Positions 46,516 to 58,500 of a stretch of 64,000 nucleotides of DNA are shown in pieces. This DNA is from Euonymus europaeus (lineage: Eukaryota; Streptophyta; Magnoliopsida; Celastrales; Celastraceae), in assembly GCA_963580455.1 (NCBI GenBank), contig OY756961.1, forward strand, positions 5,685,001-5,749,000. Reading direction: 5' to 3'. Position 1 is the stretch's first letter; each line of letters begins with the position of its first letter. Below the pieces are notes generated by a model, which was not told the DNA's origin, did not search any database, and was given only the letters and a program-made list of their open reading frames with translations. The position numbers and the translations under genes are program-made.

Positions 46516-49500
46516 ATGATGTCTGGAACACTAAGAAGGCGGCTGCATCATGGGGATGTTGATGGGAGGTGGAACGAGAATTTAGGTGAATCTGGGTTTG
46601 ATAGTTTGAATGAACCTCTACTTGCTAGAGAAGATGATGGCTACAGTGATATGCGCTCTGAGGTTTAGTCTCTTTATTTGCTTTTCTTTGATTTTCAATT
46701 TTTATATTGTTATGTCTAATACTTTGAATGCAGAAACTAGTGTTGGATTAAAATTATTGTAAACTTTACAGGGACGCACATTAGAAGATATTTGGGATGA
46801 GGAAAGGAGGAAGGAGCACCTCCACTGGACCTCTCTCTTCTCCCAGTTGATAGCACAGTGGGCACAATGGTTAGGTATGCTATTTGTTGTTTGTTTAGAT
46901 TTGGAGTTTATGGTAATGCATTTGTGGTTCATCTGCAATTTGATAAAATTGTTTAATCATATGGCTGCATTTACTTCTTGTTTGTGTTATAAGTATAAGT
47001 GGAATGGAAATATTGCAATTCTCTAGCGCAAGTGTATTGATTATTCTATATTAATACTGTTGATTCGAAAGTGCAAAATAGAAACTTCTCCTGGAGGGGC
47101 ATCCTATTATAGCCAATTTCATTGAATAGAATAACACAAGTGAAACTTTGGTGGGGGCTATTTGCGCCCCCCCATTTTCCCATGGGCACCCCTAAAAATC
47201 CTAAACACCCCCCATGACGACAACCCATTACCATTTTATCCCTCTCTATTCTCTTCTACTTCTCTGTCTCTGTTTCGTTCTTTCGAAAACCTAGGCATTC
47301 CTGCACCGAATTGTTATGGATGACGAGGATTACTGTTATAATAGTTATATATTATATGTTGTATCATTAGCTGTAATCCATATGGATATGCTTGCTGTGT
47401 CAAGCTGTGTTCCATATCAATTAGTTGTCATCCATGTGGGTATGCCCACTTATGCTTTTGTATCATGTATATTTAATTATGAGTGGGTGTGGCTGAATAC
47501 ACACAGACATATCTTCAATAAGCTATAGCCATCCTTTCAAATCATGGTATCGGAGCTCCGTTGAAGGTGGCGACTGCTGCCATCACCGGCCACCCACTGC
47601 TCAGCCAACTTGCCTTCCCCTTCACCCTTACCTTTGGTCACTTTCAGCTTCTCCGTTGAGTTGTCACCTCGCCGGAGATCACTGGCGATGGTGTGAGCAA
47701 TGTTTTCAAATGCGAAAACGCAAGGCGAGGCGTAATCGCCTCCACGAGGCGAGGCGTAAGCCTTGATACGTGAGGCGTAGGTTTTTCGGGTATAAATATT
47801 TTAAACACAAAAATAATAATATAACTTATAAGAAGTTGTTTCCATCCAAATTAAATAAGCATAGTGCTCAACAAAGTCAATTAATACAAGCATCCACATA
47901 ATTAGAAGTTCAAAACAAAAAAAGTTCTATCAAACACCACAATATCACATCATTAACATTTAGAAGAATTCATTTTCATCCATCTCATCATCATTCTCTT
48001 CTTCCTCCATCATAGCCAATTCATCAAGAGTAGGCCCTTCTTCCATGTTTGTGCAAGGTATAAGTTCAACATATGATGGGCATCCTTCCTCTCCAATTTC
48101 ACAAAGAGGTTGCAATCTTGGTGATTTTGCTTGGCCTCTATCATCTCCATTTCCACCTTAAATATTGACAAAAAAATCTAATTAAATTGTAAAGAAAGTG
48201 TGTTTAATGATTTATTACATAATTTAACACTTAAACCTACCTTGATTCCTCTTTGTAGTGGTAGAAGACTTTCTTTTATAGAAGATGGGATGAGCCGAAG
48301 GATTTGAAGATTCCTCGCGCTCAACAAAAAGGGGACTCCTAGTGGGCGCTGGAGGAATTGAAGAATCAACAGGTCGACTCATAGGTTGTGGAGGATTTGA
48401 AGACTCCCCACTAGCAACAGGGAGACTCCTAATAGCATCCACTTGGAACAATTGTTCATCTTCAATCCAACTAGTATCTAGTGGAAGAACAGGGTCTTCT
48501 TTTTCTGCAATCCATTCATCATCAGATTCAATTTCTTCGACCAAAATAGAGTCCACATTCAGCTTCCTTCTGATGCTCCTCTCACGCAACCTAGTGTTGT
48601 ACATCACATACACTAGTGCATTCAACTTTTGGTGCTCCAACCTATTCCTTTTTTTGGTATGGATCTAATGTACAAATTTATAATTATATAAGTTTTACGT
48701 AACTAAATAAAAATCATTTATGCAAGATTGAAAATTAAGAATCATACCGCCTCAAAGGTACTCCAATTCCTCTCACAGCCGGATGCACTACAAGTGAGGC
48801 TAAGAACACGAATAGCAAAGCGCTGCAATTCAGGAGTTTTGCCACCAAAACGCCCCCACCAATCAGCTATGAAAAAATAATAAACTAGTGAGAGTGTGAT
48901 ACTAGGAATTCTACAGTTTGAATTTTTAAATCAAAGAAGGAAAGATTTATTTAAATACCTGGAGAGCGTAACTTTCTAGAATCAACTGCCACTCTGCTTC
49001 CAAAATTTCCTCTAGCATGGTCATACATATCCAACTGGATATCCGCTGTCAAACGATCTTCATATGGCAACATCCTATCCATGCATTCAAATAATCCTTG
49101 TCTCACTTCCTCAACATTAGAAAAATGCAAATCATATCTTAAAGACGGATTAAGGTAATATCCAGCAGCATGCAAAGGCTGATGAAGTTGTGGAGTCCAT
49201 CTTGCATCAATTTTCTTCCATATTGGACCATATTTCCTTATGTTGTTTCCACAATTTGTTTGAATTTTCTCCTTTGCTTTGTCCATCAATTCATAAATAA
49301 AACCCATGGCAGGTCTCTCTTCTGAATCAACCTCTCTCAAAACACTAACAAGTGGACCAACACTCTTGATACAATATGCAACATTACCCCAGAATTGCCC
49401 ATCATGCAATACAATTCCACAACACTTCATGCCATCCGGCTTCTTTGCCCAAGTACTACAAGCCCACTTCTCTGAACTAAACAACGACATTAGAGTTTGT

Positions 49501-52500
49501 TTTTGCTTGTACAAACTCTGAAGTGTAAGAAAGGAGGTTGCAAATCGAGTCACAGCTGGACGAATGATTTCTTGGTTATTTGTATGAAATCTCATCAATG
49601 CTAACACCCAAGAATGCCCATATATGAACCTCACAACTGCCTTGGCCTTTGGAATTGTTTCTTCAAACACCTTTAACTTTGAAATGTCCTCCAACATTAA
49701 ATCAATGCAATGTGCAGCACAAGGAGTCCAATATAACCTCACTCTTTTCTCCATAAGCTTCTTTCCAGCATACACATAATTGCTAGCATTATCAGTAAGA
49801 ACCTGCACAACATTATCTTCACCAACTTCCTCAACAACCTGATCAAGCAACTTGAACATCAAGTCTCCACTCTTAATACAATCAGAAGCATCCACTGATT
49901 TCAAAAACCAAGTACCAGCTGGGCTATTCACTAAGAAATTAATCAAGCATCGATTTTTTCCATCTGACCAACCATCCGACATTATAGAGCAACCATAGTC
50001 TTGCCATGCCCTCATATGCTCCACCTTAAGCTTGTTAATATCATCTACCTCTTCTTTCAGCAGCCATGTCCTCATCTCATGCATAGATGGCGGCTTGAAC
50101 CCGGGGCCAAAGTTAGCAACACTCTCAAACATAGGAACCCAATAAGGATCATTGACAACATTAAATGACAATGCTTTCGAGAAACAGAACCTTGCAATTT
50201 TTCGACAAACCTCCCTCCTTTCTTTCTTTTTCCATTGGCTGTTGAGTTTAGTTTGCCTTGGTTCTGCAGTTGCAAACTTATCCATAGGCCCTCGAACTCT
50301 AGGCTGTGGAACATGGACACCCAGACCACAACTAACATTTTGTGTAACACTATCACTCACACTACCAGTCCCACTTCCAGCCATCCTTATGTCATCCATC
50401 GTCTCTCTTTGCAGTTGTTTTTGGTCTTTCAATTTTTGCAGGGCAAGTTGACATTTCAACACCACATCTTCAGGAGCACTTTTGCAAGGCATAATTCCTG
50501 AATGAGTGCCTGCTATATGATTCTTCAAACGAGTAATAGTTCCACTGCATATGTGATCACAAAATCTGCATCTGAAATACTTCTCACTCGGAACTATCTT
50601 CGCATAATCCCAAGCAAAATCTTTTTTTGGGTCTCTTTTATTAGCCATTTGTTAATTCCTTCACAAAAATTAAAAAGAGAAGCGTAAGTGTAAATTTGAT
50701 AGCTGGCAGTCTTACACAAATCACTACAAGACCAACTGGGCAGTGGGTACCTTAGCTGGAAGCCCGGAAGAGGAAACAAAGAGATGCACGCAGTGAATAC
50801 CAGAGTCGCACGCAGTAGCTTGCGCAGTAGCACGCGCACAGTAGCTTGCGCAGTCGCACACAGTAGCTTGCGCAGTAGTCGCACACAGTAGCGCGCGCAG
50901 TAGCACGCAGTGGCTTGCGCAGTAGCGCGCGCAGTGGCTTGCGCAGTAGCGCGCAGTCGCGCACAGTCCAGTCGCGCACAGTAGCGTGCGCAGTAGCGGG
51001 CAGCAGTCACAAGAGGAAGTTGCGCACAGTAGCTCGCCAGAGGGGCTGAAAGAGACGACACTAGAGAGGCAGCAACAATCGCGATGCCCTACTTCGATTT
51101 TACTTTTTGAATCACAAAATTGTTAAACGATGTAGTTTCAGAACTCTCCCTCAGGTACGTACGTACCTTAGCGCCTCAAGCATCACTGAGTTTTACGATT
51201 TATTTACTAAACACGTACGCTTTTGAGGAAAGAAATTTTACATACGTATTTGTGCGTTTTGGACTGAAAACGCCCCCAAACGCGCCCCAAAACGCGCCTC
51301 ACTAACGCATTTGAAAACAGAGGGTGTGAGTATTGAGCTACTGTCTGCTCAACTTCTCTCTGATGAAGTTTGATCGGTTTTCGGCCATTCTGATCTGTTT
51401 CCGGCGAGGTCTGCTCTCCGATCCACTTTTCGGCGACATTTGTCAGTTCCGGTTAACTTTCCGGCGAGGTCTGCTCTGTCTGATAAGTTCTGTGATAGGT
51501 CTTGCCCGGTCCAGCTATTCGACTGGTGTATTTTGCTTCCATCCGATTAATTCCATGTTGGTATGGTGGTGTCTAAGTTTCCTAATTTAATTTAATATCG
51601 TATTGGCGTGTGTGCTGCTGCAATCTGTCTAGTCTTGACGCTCCTCCATCCGATCGTTCCGATGGTCATACATCTCATAACACTCAGACCTCTGTTGGTG
51701 GCCAACGTACTGAGGTATTCACCTCTTCTATTCGACTGGTTGATGAAAAGCTGGATGGTATTACAGCTTATCCCTTATGGAGAAAAAATGTTGTAAAAGC
51801 CCTTCAAGGCATGGGATTGGAGGGACACTTATGTGATGATCCTCCATCCACCACTGATGCCGACTATAAAATCTGGGTGATGCGTGATGCTCGGATTTTC
51901 AGTCAACTTATGAACTTTATGGATCGTTCAGTTAAAATATTGTTTACTAGTTCAGATACAGTGAAAGAATTGTGGACTGCACTTGAAGATACTTACTCAT
52001 CTTCTCAAGATTTGTTTCGATTATATGATGTGATGAGTGACTTATTACGGTCCAAGCAAGGTGATCAGTCTCTGCAAGACCACTTTGCTACTTTTAAGAG
52101 TTTGGCTGATGAGTTTGCTCGACTATTTCCATTTACCAGCAATGTGATAAAATTCAATGAGCAATGTATGCAGATTGTTGTGGTATGTTTTCTTGCCAGT
52201 CTGAATTCTGATTAGGATAATGCCCGTTCCCAGATTTTATCTGGGCAAGAGATTCCCAATTTATCTGACACCTTTCGTCGGCTGTGTCGTTCTATACGAC
52301 GAGATGATCCTCCTAGTGTTTCTCATATTAGTAGTGATCACTCTGCTCTAGTAACATTTCGTGGTGGTGGTCGTCGTGGTCGCAGTCGTGGGCATATTAT
52401 TGGTGACCGTGAGTCACGTACTTGTCATCATTGTGGAGAAACTGGTCATATTCGTCCCCAGTGCTGGAAATTACATGGCAAGCCAGTTGCTAGTATTGCA

Positions 52501-55500
52501 ATAGCAGAACCTAATGCTTCTTCTGGTCGACGTGTTGTGGAAATGACCGATGATGAGTCTGCTAGATACGCTCAACATCAGATTGGGAGTTCTACGGAGT
52601 CACCTGCAGCACCACTTGCAGGTAATTCTACTGCTTGTTTAGCCACCAATCGTACATGGGTTCTTGATTCCGGATGTACACATCACTTGACTAATTCTTC
52701 AGGTAATCTTTCTAACTATTACTTAACACCTGATCATCGTGGTATTACTGTAGCAAATGGTTCTAATTTGCAAGTTTATGGTTGTGGTTCGGCCAAGGTT
52801 TCATCATCAATAGTTCTTTCCCATGTTCTTTACACACCACAAAATCCTTTTAATTTGTTATCAATTGGGAAAATTACTCGTGATTTACAGTGTTCAGTGA
52901 CATTTTTCCCTTCTTCTTGTGTCTTTCAGGATCTTACGACAAGGAAGACTATCAGTAGTGGTCGCTTGGTTGATGGTCTGTATATGTTGGATGAGAGTTA
53001 TGGTACTGCATGTTCTGGTGTGGATTCTCTCCCATTCATCGTTCATTGTAGATTGGGTCATCCTTCTTTATCTACATTAAAATGTTTGTTTCCTATGTTT
53101 AAATCTATGGATCAGTTGCCATGTGAGTCCTATCATTTGGCTAAAACTACTCGTGTTTCTTATCCTGTTAGACAAAATAAGCGTGTTTCTATTCCTTTTG
53201 AGTTAGTCCATTCTGATATTTGGGGACCATGTCCTGTGAAGTCCGTTTTGAGTTTTCAATATTATGTGACTTTTATTGATAATTTCTCTCGTATGACTTA
53301 TCTTTATTTAATGAAATCTCGTTCCGAGTTATTATCTGTGTTTCAGACTTTTGTGTTGGAAATCCAAAATCAGTTTTAGACAAAGATTCGCATACTTCGG
53401 AGCGATAATGGTGGTGAATACATGTCTACTCCTATGCTTGATTTTCTTCGCCAAAATGGCATAGTTCATCAAACATCCTATGTTTATACTCCACAGCAAA
53501 ATGGGGTTGCTGAACGAAAAAATCGTCATCTTTTAGAATTGGCCCGTGCTTTAATGTTTCAGATGCATGTTCCAAAACATTTTTGGAGTGATGCTGTGTT
53601 AACTGCTTGTTATCTCATCAATAGACTTCCTTCTTCTGTTCTTGAAGGTGTGTCTTCTTTCTCTGTTTTACTACCTCACTAGAGTTTGTTTCCCTTAACT
53701 CCCCGAGTGTTTGGGTGTACTATTTACGTATATAATGTTCGTCCTCAACAGACTAAACTTGATGCTCGTGCTTTGCGATGTCTTTTTCTTGGTTACTTTA
53801 AAAATAAAAAAGGGTACCGTTGTTTCTCTTCTGACTTACGTCGCTATCTTGTGTCATTTGATGTTTCGTTTGAGGAAACTATTCCGTTTATGCCATCTAC
53901 TTCTCCTGATCTTCATATTGTTAGTAATGATGATTTTTTGGTCTATCATGTTACTAACTCTTCTACCTCCGTTTATGGTGGGCAGAGAATCTGTAGTAGA
54001 GTTAGTAATATGATAGACCAAAAAATCATCATTACTAACACTATGAGGAGCAGGAGAAGCATATGACATAAACGGAATAGTTTCCTCAAACGAAACATCA
54101 GATGACACAAGATAGCGACGTAAGTCAGGACAGAAACAACGATACCCTTTTTGATTTTTAGAGAAACCAAGAAAAAGACATCGCAAAGCACGAGCATCAA
54201 GTTTAGTCTGTTGAGGACGAACATCACGGACGTAAACAGTACACCCAAACACTCGGGGAGATAAAAGAAACAAACTCTGGTGAGGTAGTAAAACAGAGAA
54301 AGGAGACACACCTTCAAGAACGGAAGAAGGAAGTCTATTGATAACATAACAAGCAGTTAACACAGCATCACTCCAAAAATGTTTAGGAACATGCGTCTGA
54401 AACATTAAAGCACGGGCCATTTCTAAAAGATGACGATTTTTTCGTTCAGCAACCCCATTTTGCTGTGGAGTATAAACACAGGATGTTTGATGAACTATGT
54501 CATGTTGGCGAAGAAAATCAAGCATATGAGTAGACATGTATTCACCACCGTTATCACTCCGAAGTATGCGAATTTTTGTCTGAAACTGATTTTGGATTTC
54601 CAACACAAAAGTCTGAAACACAGATAATAACTCGGAATGAGATTTCATTAAATAAAGATAAGTCATACGAGAGAAATCATCAATAAAAGTCACATAATAT
54701 TGAAAACCCATAACAGACTTCACAGGGCATGCTCCCCAAATATCAGAATGGACTAACTCAAATGAAATAGAAACACGCTTATTTTGTCTAACATGATAAG
54801 AAACACGAGTAGTTTTAGCCAAATGACAGGACTCACATGGCAACTGATCCATAGATTTAAACATAGGAAACAAACGTTTTAATGTAGATAAAGAAGGATG
54901 ACCCAATCTACAATGAACGGTGAATGGGAGAGAATCCACACCAGAACATGCAGTACCATAACTCTCATCCAACACATACAGACCATCAACCAAGCGACCA
55001 CTACTGATAGTCTTCCTCGTCGTAAGATCCTGAAAGACACAAGAAGAAGGGAAAAATGTCACGGAACACTGTAAATCACGAGTAATTTTCCCAATTGATA
55101 ACAAATTAAAAGGATTTTGTGGTGTGTAAAGAACATGGGAAACAACCATTGATGATGACACCTTGGCCGAACCACAACCATAAACTTGCAAATTAGAACC
55201 ATTTGCCACAGTAATACCACGATGATCACGTGTTAAATAATAGTCAGAAAGATTACCTGAAGAATTAGTCATGTGATGTGTACATCCGGAATCAAGAACC
55301 CATGTACGATTGGTGGCTAAACAAGCAGTAGAATTACCTTCAAGTGGTGCTGCAGGTGACTCCATAGAACTCCCAATCTGATGTTGAGTGTATCTAGCAA
55401 ACTCATCATCTGTCATTTCCACAACACGTCGACCAGAAGAAGTTTTAGGTTCTGCTATTGCAATACTAGCAATTGGCTTGCCATGTAATTTCCAGCACTG

Positions 55501-58500
55501 AGGACGAATATGACCAGTTTCCCCACAATGATGACAAGTTCGAGTTTCACGATTACTAGGACCTCGACCACGACCACCGTTGTTCCGCCCGTGACCACGG
55601 CTTCCTCCTCCTCGATTGGCGGAATAGTCCCCTCCCGAGGGTGGAACACATGGGGAATCCTCTCGAAGTAGAGAACGACTTATCCGACGATAAGTATCTA
55701 AAAGAGTGGGAATATCTTTCCCTGACAGAATCTAAGCCCGAACACTATCCAAATCATGATTCAGACTAGCCAGAAAGCAGATTACAACAATCTGCATCCG
55801 CTGTTCATTAAATTGACTGACACTGGTGGTGAAAGGAAAGAGTCTTGCAAACTCATCAGAGAGACTCTTAAACTGTGCAAAGTGTTCTTGGAGAGATTTA
55901 TCTCCTTGTTTTGATCGAAATAAACCATTCATGACATCATATAAGCGGGACATATCCTGAGAGGATGAATATGTTTCTTCAATAGATGTCCAAAGCTCTT
56001 TAACAGTATCAACACTAGAAAATAATATCTTGATTGATCTATCCATGGAATTCATCAGTTGACTAAAAAGTCTGGCATCACGCATGATCCAGATCTTATA
56101 GTCAGTAGTACTAGATAATGGAGGATCATCAGATAAATGATGATCGAGGCCCATGCCTTGCAAGGCTTTCATCACATTCTTTCGCCACAGTGGATATGCG
56201 ACAACTCCATCAAGTTTTTCATCTACTAATCTGATAGAACCAATAAATATTTCAGCACGTGAATTATCTGTTCGGGAAGCATCATGAATACCAGGAGCAG
56301 ATGATATAGTATAAGACCCAGATTCAACCACATCAGATTCAGTACCAAGTTTCAATGTTGACATGTTTACCAGCAAATTACTGGTATAGTATCAGATCAG
56401 TGTTCTAGTTGACACAAATCATCAACCAGCAACCACTAACCATCAATTAATCATTCCCGTGGAACCTCAGGGTCAACACCATATGAGATTTAAGATCCGG
56501 TCAACAGCAACCAATAAATATGTTCATGACTAGTTATCATGAGATCCAATCACATATTAAAACAAGAACATCTGGCCACTAACAGGGATCACAAGCAATC
56601 GGCTTGACCTAGGTAGCGCGCCTGTCTAGGTTGTGTGTTTGTCTGGTTTGACAGATTGACAGAGAAGCCGATCGATCAGCCTGAGCAGGAAGCAGCAGAT
56701 GCTGGCGGCGCCTCGCTTGTCTGGTTCGACAGAAGCGATGTCGATCGGCCTGAGCAGGAAACGACAAAGGCTGGCGGCGCTTCCCTCGTCTGGTTCGACG
56801 GAAGCTATGTTAGCGGCTGTTTCTTGCTCAAGACTGTGACATGGCGCCTGCGCCTGCTTCTTTAGTGAACGGAAGAGAAGGAGTAGGGCAGAGCAAGCGG
56901 GAGGAAACAGACCGAGCGGCAGCGGTAGTTAGGGCTCTGATACCATGATGTTTTGATTAATTTTCAGTGTGTTTTGAGCGACACTAACTCATTATTAAAT
57001 GTACATGATACAAAAGCATAAGTGGGCATACCCACATGGATTACAACTAAGTGATATGGAACACAGCTTGACACAACAAGCATACCCATATAGATTACAG
57101 CTAATGATACAGAATATAATATATAAATATAAATAACGCAAAGTACCAGCAGACTACAAGCAGAGGATGTTGGTATTTGGCTACATCAATGGATCACACT
57201 TTGTAAGAGTGGAGCTATTACTAGATTCTCCAATACCTTCAGTGTCAAGAATGTGGTCTGATCGTCTCCATGAAGAATTAAGTGGATGGGCAGAGATTTT
57301 TACTTCTAGAATTGAAGATTTCAAGAAAAACTAACCTCTGCCAACCATAGCAACACAGAAACTGTTGAAGTGTTTGATTGAAGACATTCTCCATTTTGTT
57401 ATTTGCAGCTGAATTTTGATGATTATGGTGTTTAGGGTTTATCTTTTTTATGATTTAACATCATTTTCATGTATTTGAAGACTCTGGTTCTGTTTTGCTT
57501 AATTGTGGCTCTGTTTTGCTGAACTGAGACGTAATTGGGGTGTCCATGACTTTATTTGAATTATTTGAAAAGGGGTGTAATCTGACTCAGATTTTTTTTA
57601 AATGAGGTTTCCTAGATTTGGGGTGCGCATTACGCCCCCACCTTGACTTTCCTGTTAAAAACTGTTCTGTTGATTTGATAAGAGCATGAATCCTCATAAT
57701 CTCCTTAACCAGTAATAGTCTATTAGAATACCTTTGAAAACCTTATATATTGCGAAGGCTGTTTAAGCAATGTGTCCTTGTTGTTAGCATTATGAATCTT
57801 GGGCGTCGGATAAAGAGCTTTTACACACTCGTTCTAGCCTTTTCTTGCTCAACTGGTTATTCTTTCCTCTGGATATTTCTCCACAATCATGCTGCATGGC
57901 ATATTAGAACTCACATTATTTTGTTTTCTGGATTAGATAGCCTGTGTGGTATATTTTTACTGGACTGATTGGACAATTTGCTCTTGGTTTTTGCAGCAAG
58001 TATTGTTATTGGATCTGGATCACTTATTGGTCGGGTTTTGCCTTTTCCATTCGCAACTCAAAATGGATTAGGCAGGAAGCTTCTTCTGCCACATCTTTGT
58101 CCTCTACAGGTATTTCTATTGACTCAAATCCTGTATAAGTATGATTTATCTGATTTTTTTTTCTCGATTGTGCTTGCTCGAAGAAATGTTCTTATTGGCT
58201 AGTTTCAGCATTTATTTCCTCAGTAGTTGTAAATGTGAAACTTGTTCTCCTTTTTTGAGTGATTTTACTTCTAATTTCTGAAACAGTATTTTTGACCTTA
58301 TTTTATTACTCTGCGATCACTCGTTTCCAGTACATCTTTGATGGTGTGAATTGGTACCTGTTATGAAGTGTTGTGAGGGTAGTATTGTAACATCATGCTA
58401 TGTCTGTACTGTGTATGTACTGTGTGTAATGTTGTCCTAATAATAATATTCTCCTCCTAGTGTGGGAGAACTATTCAGCTAAACCTAATTTCACATGGTA

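Larger units (their letters stand above)
47698..51322 (-). mobile_element. hAT DNA transposon, apparently complete (3.6 kb)
   Basis: Terminal inverted repeats read CAATGTTTTCAAATGCG (left) and CTCTGTTTTCAAATGCG (inverted right). They differ only at positions 2-3 and are flanked by an 8-bp direct duplication GGTGTGAG, which is the hAT rule. A full transposase gene runs on the minus strand. GC-rich repeat arrays lie inside both ends. Removing the element rejoins the leader of copia A. Confidence 0.95.
47334..53966 (+). mobile_element. Copia element A, 3'-truncated, split by a hAT element
   Basis: The 5' LTR is followed at 47545 by a tRNA-Met type primer-binding site (TGGTATCGGAGC) and a leader that is interrupted at 47697 and resumes at 51331. 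Gag and part of pol follow. The element ends abruptly at 53966 inside pol, after integrase and before reverse transcriptase. There is no 3' LTR. Twenty-six bases later, copia B begins in reverse orientation at the same place in pol. Confidence 0.85.
53993..57140 (-). mobile_element. Copia element B, 3'-truncated, inverted relative to A
   Basis: Read on the minus strand, an LTR (57140-56946), a primer-binding site (TGGTATCAGAGCCC, 56945-56932), a leader, gag and pol follow in order. Pol then breaks off at 53993, at the same codon region where copia A ends. There is no reverse transcriptase and no 3' LTR. It belongs to the same family as copia A. Confidence 0.85.
46875..57996 (+). other. Intron 2 of the ELMO gene (11.1 kb, transposon nest)
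   Basis: The donor is TTAG|GTATGC and the acceptor TTTTTGCAG. Native intron DNA is about 46875-47145 and 57645-57996. All the rest is nested insertions: a MULE/OTU-like remnant, two copia copies in opposite orientation, and a hAT element inside one of the copia copies. Confidence 0.85.

Noticed and set aside
50594..51061. Minus-strand ORFs rich in Ala, Arg, Cys and Thr upstream of the hAT transposase
   Set aside because: They are produced by translating the GCGCAGTAGC repeat array, so no real protein is likely.
47334..57140. A single complete LTR element spanning the two outer LTRs
   Set aside because: The two LTRs are in opposite orientation and the internal part is a fold-back of gag-integrase without reverse transcriptase.
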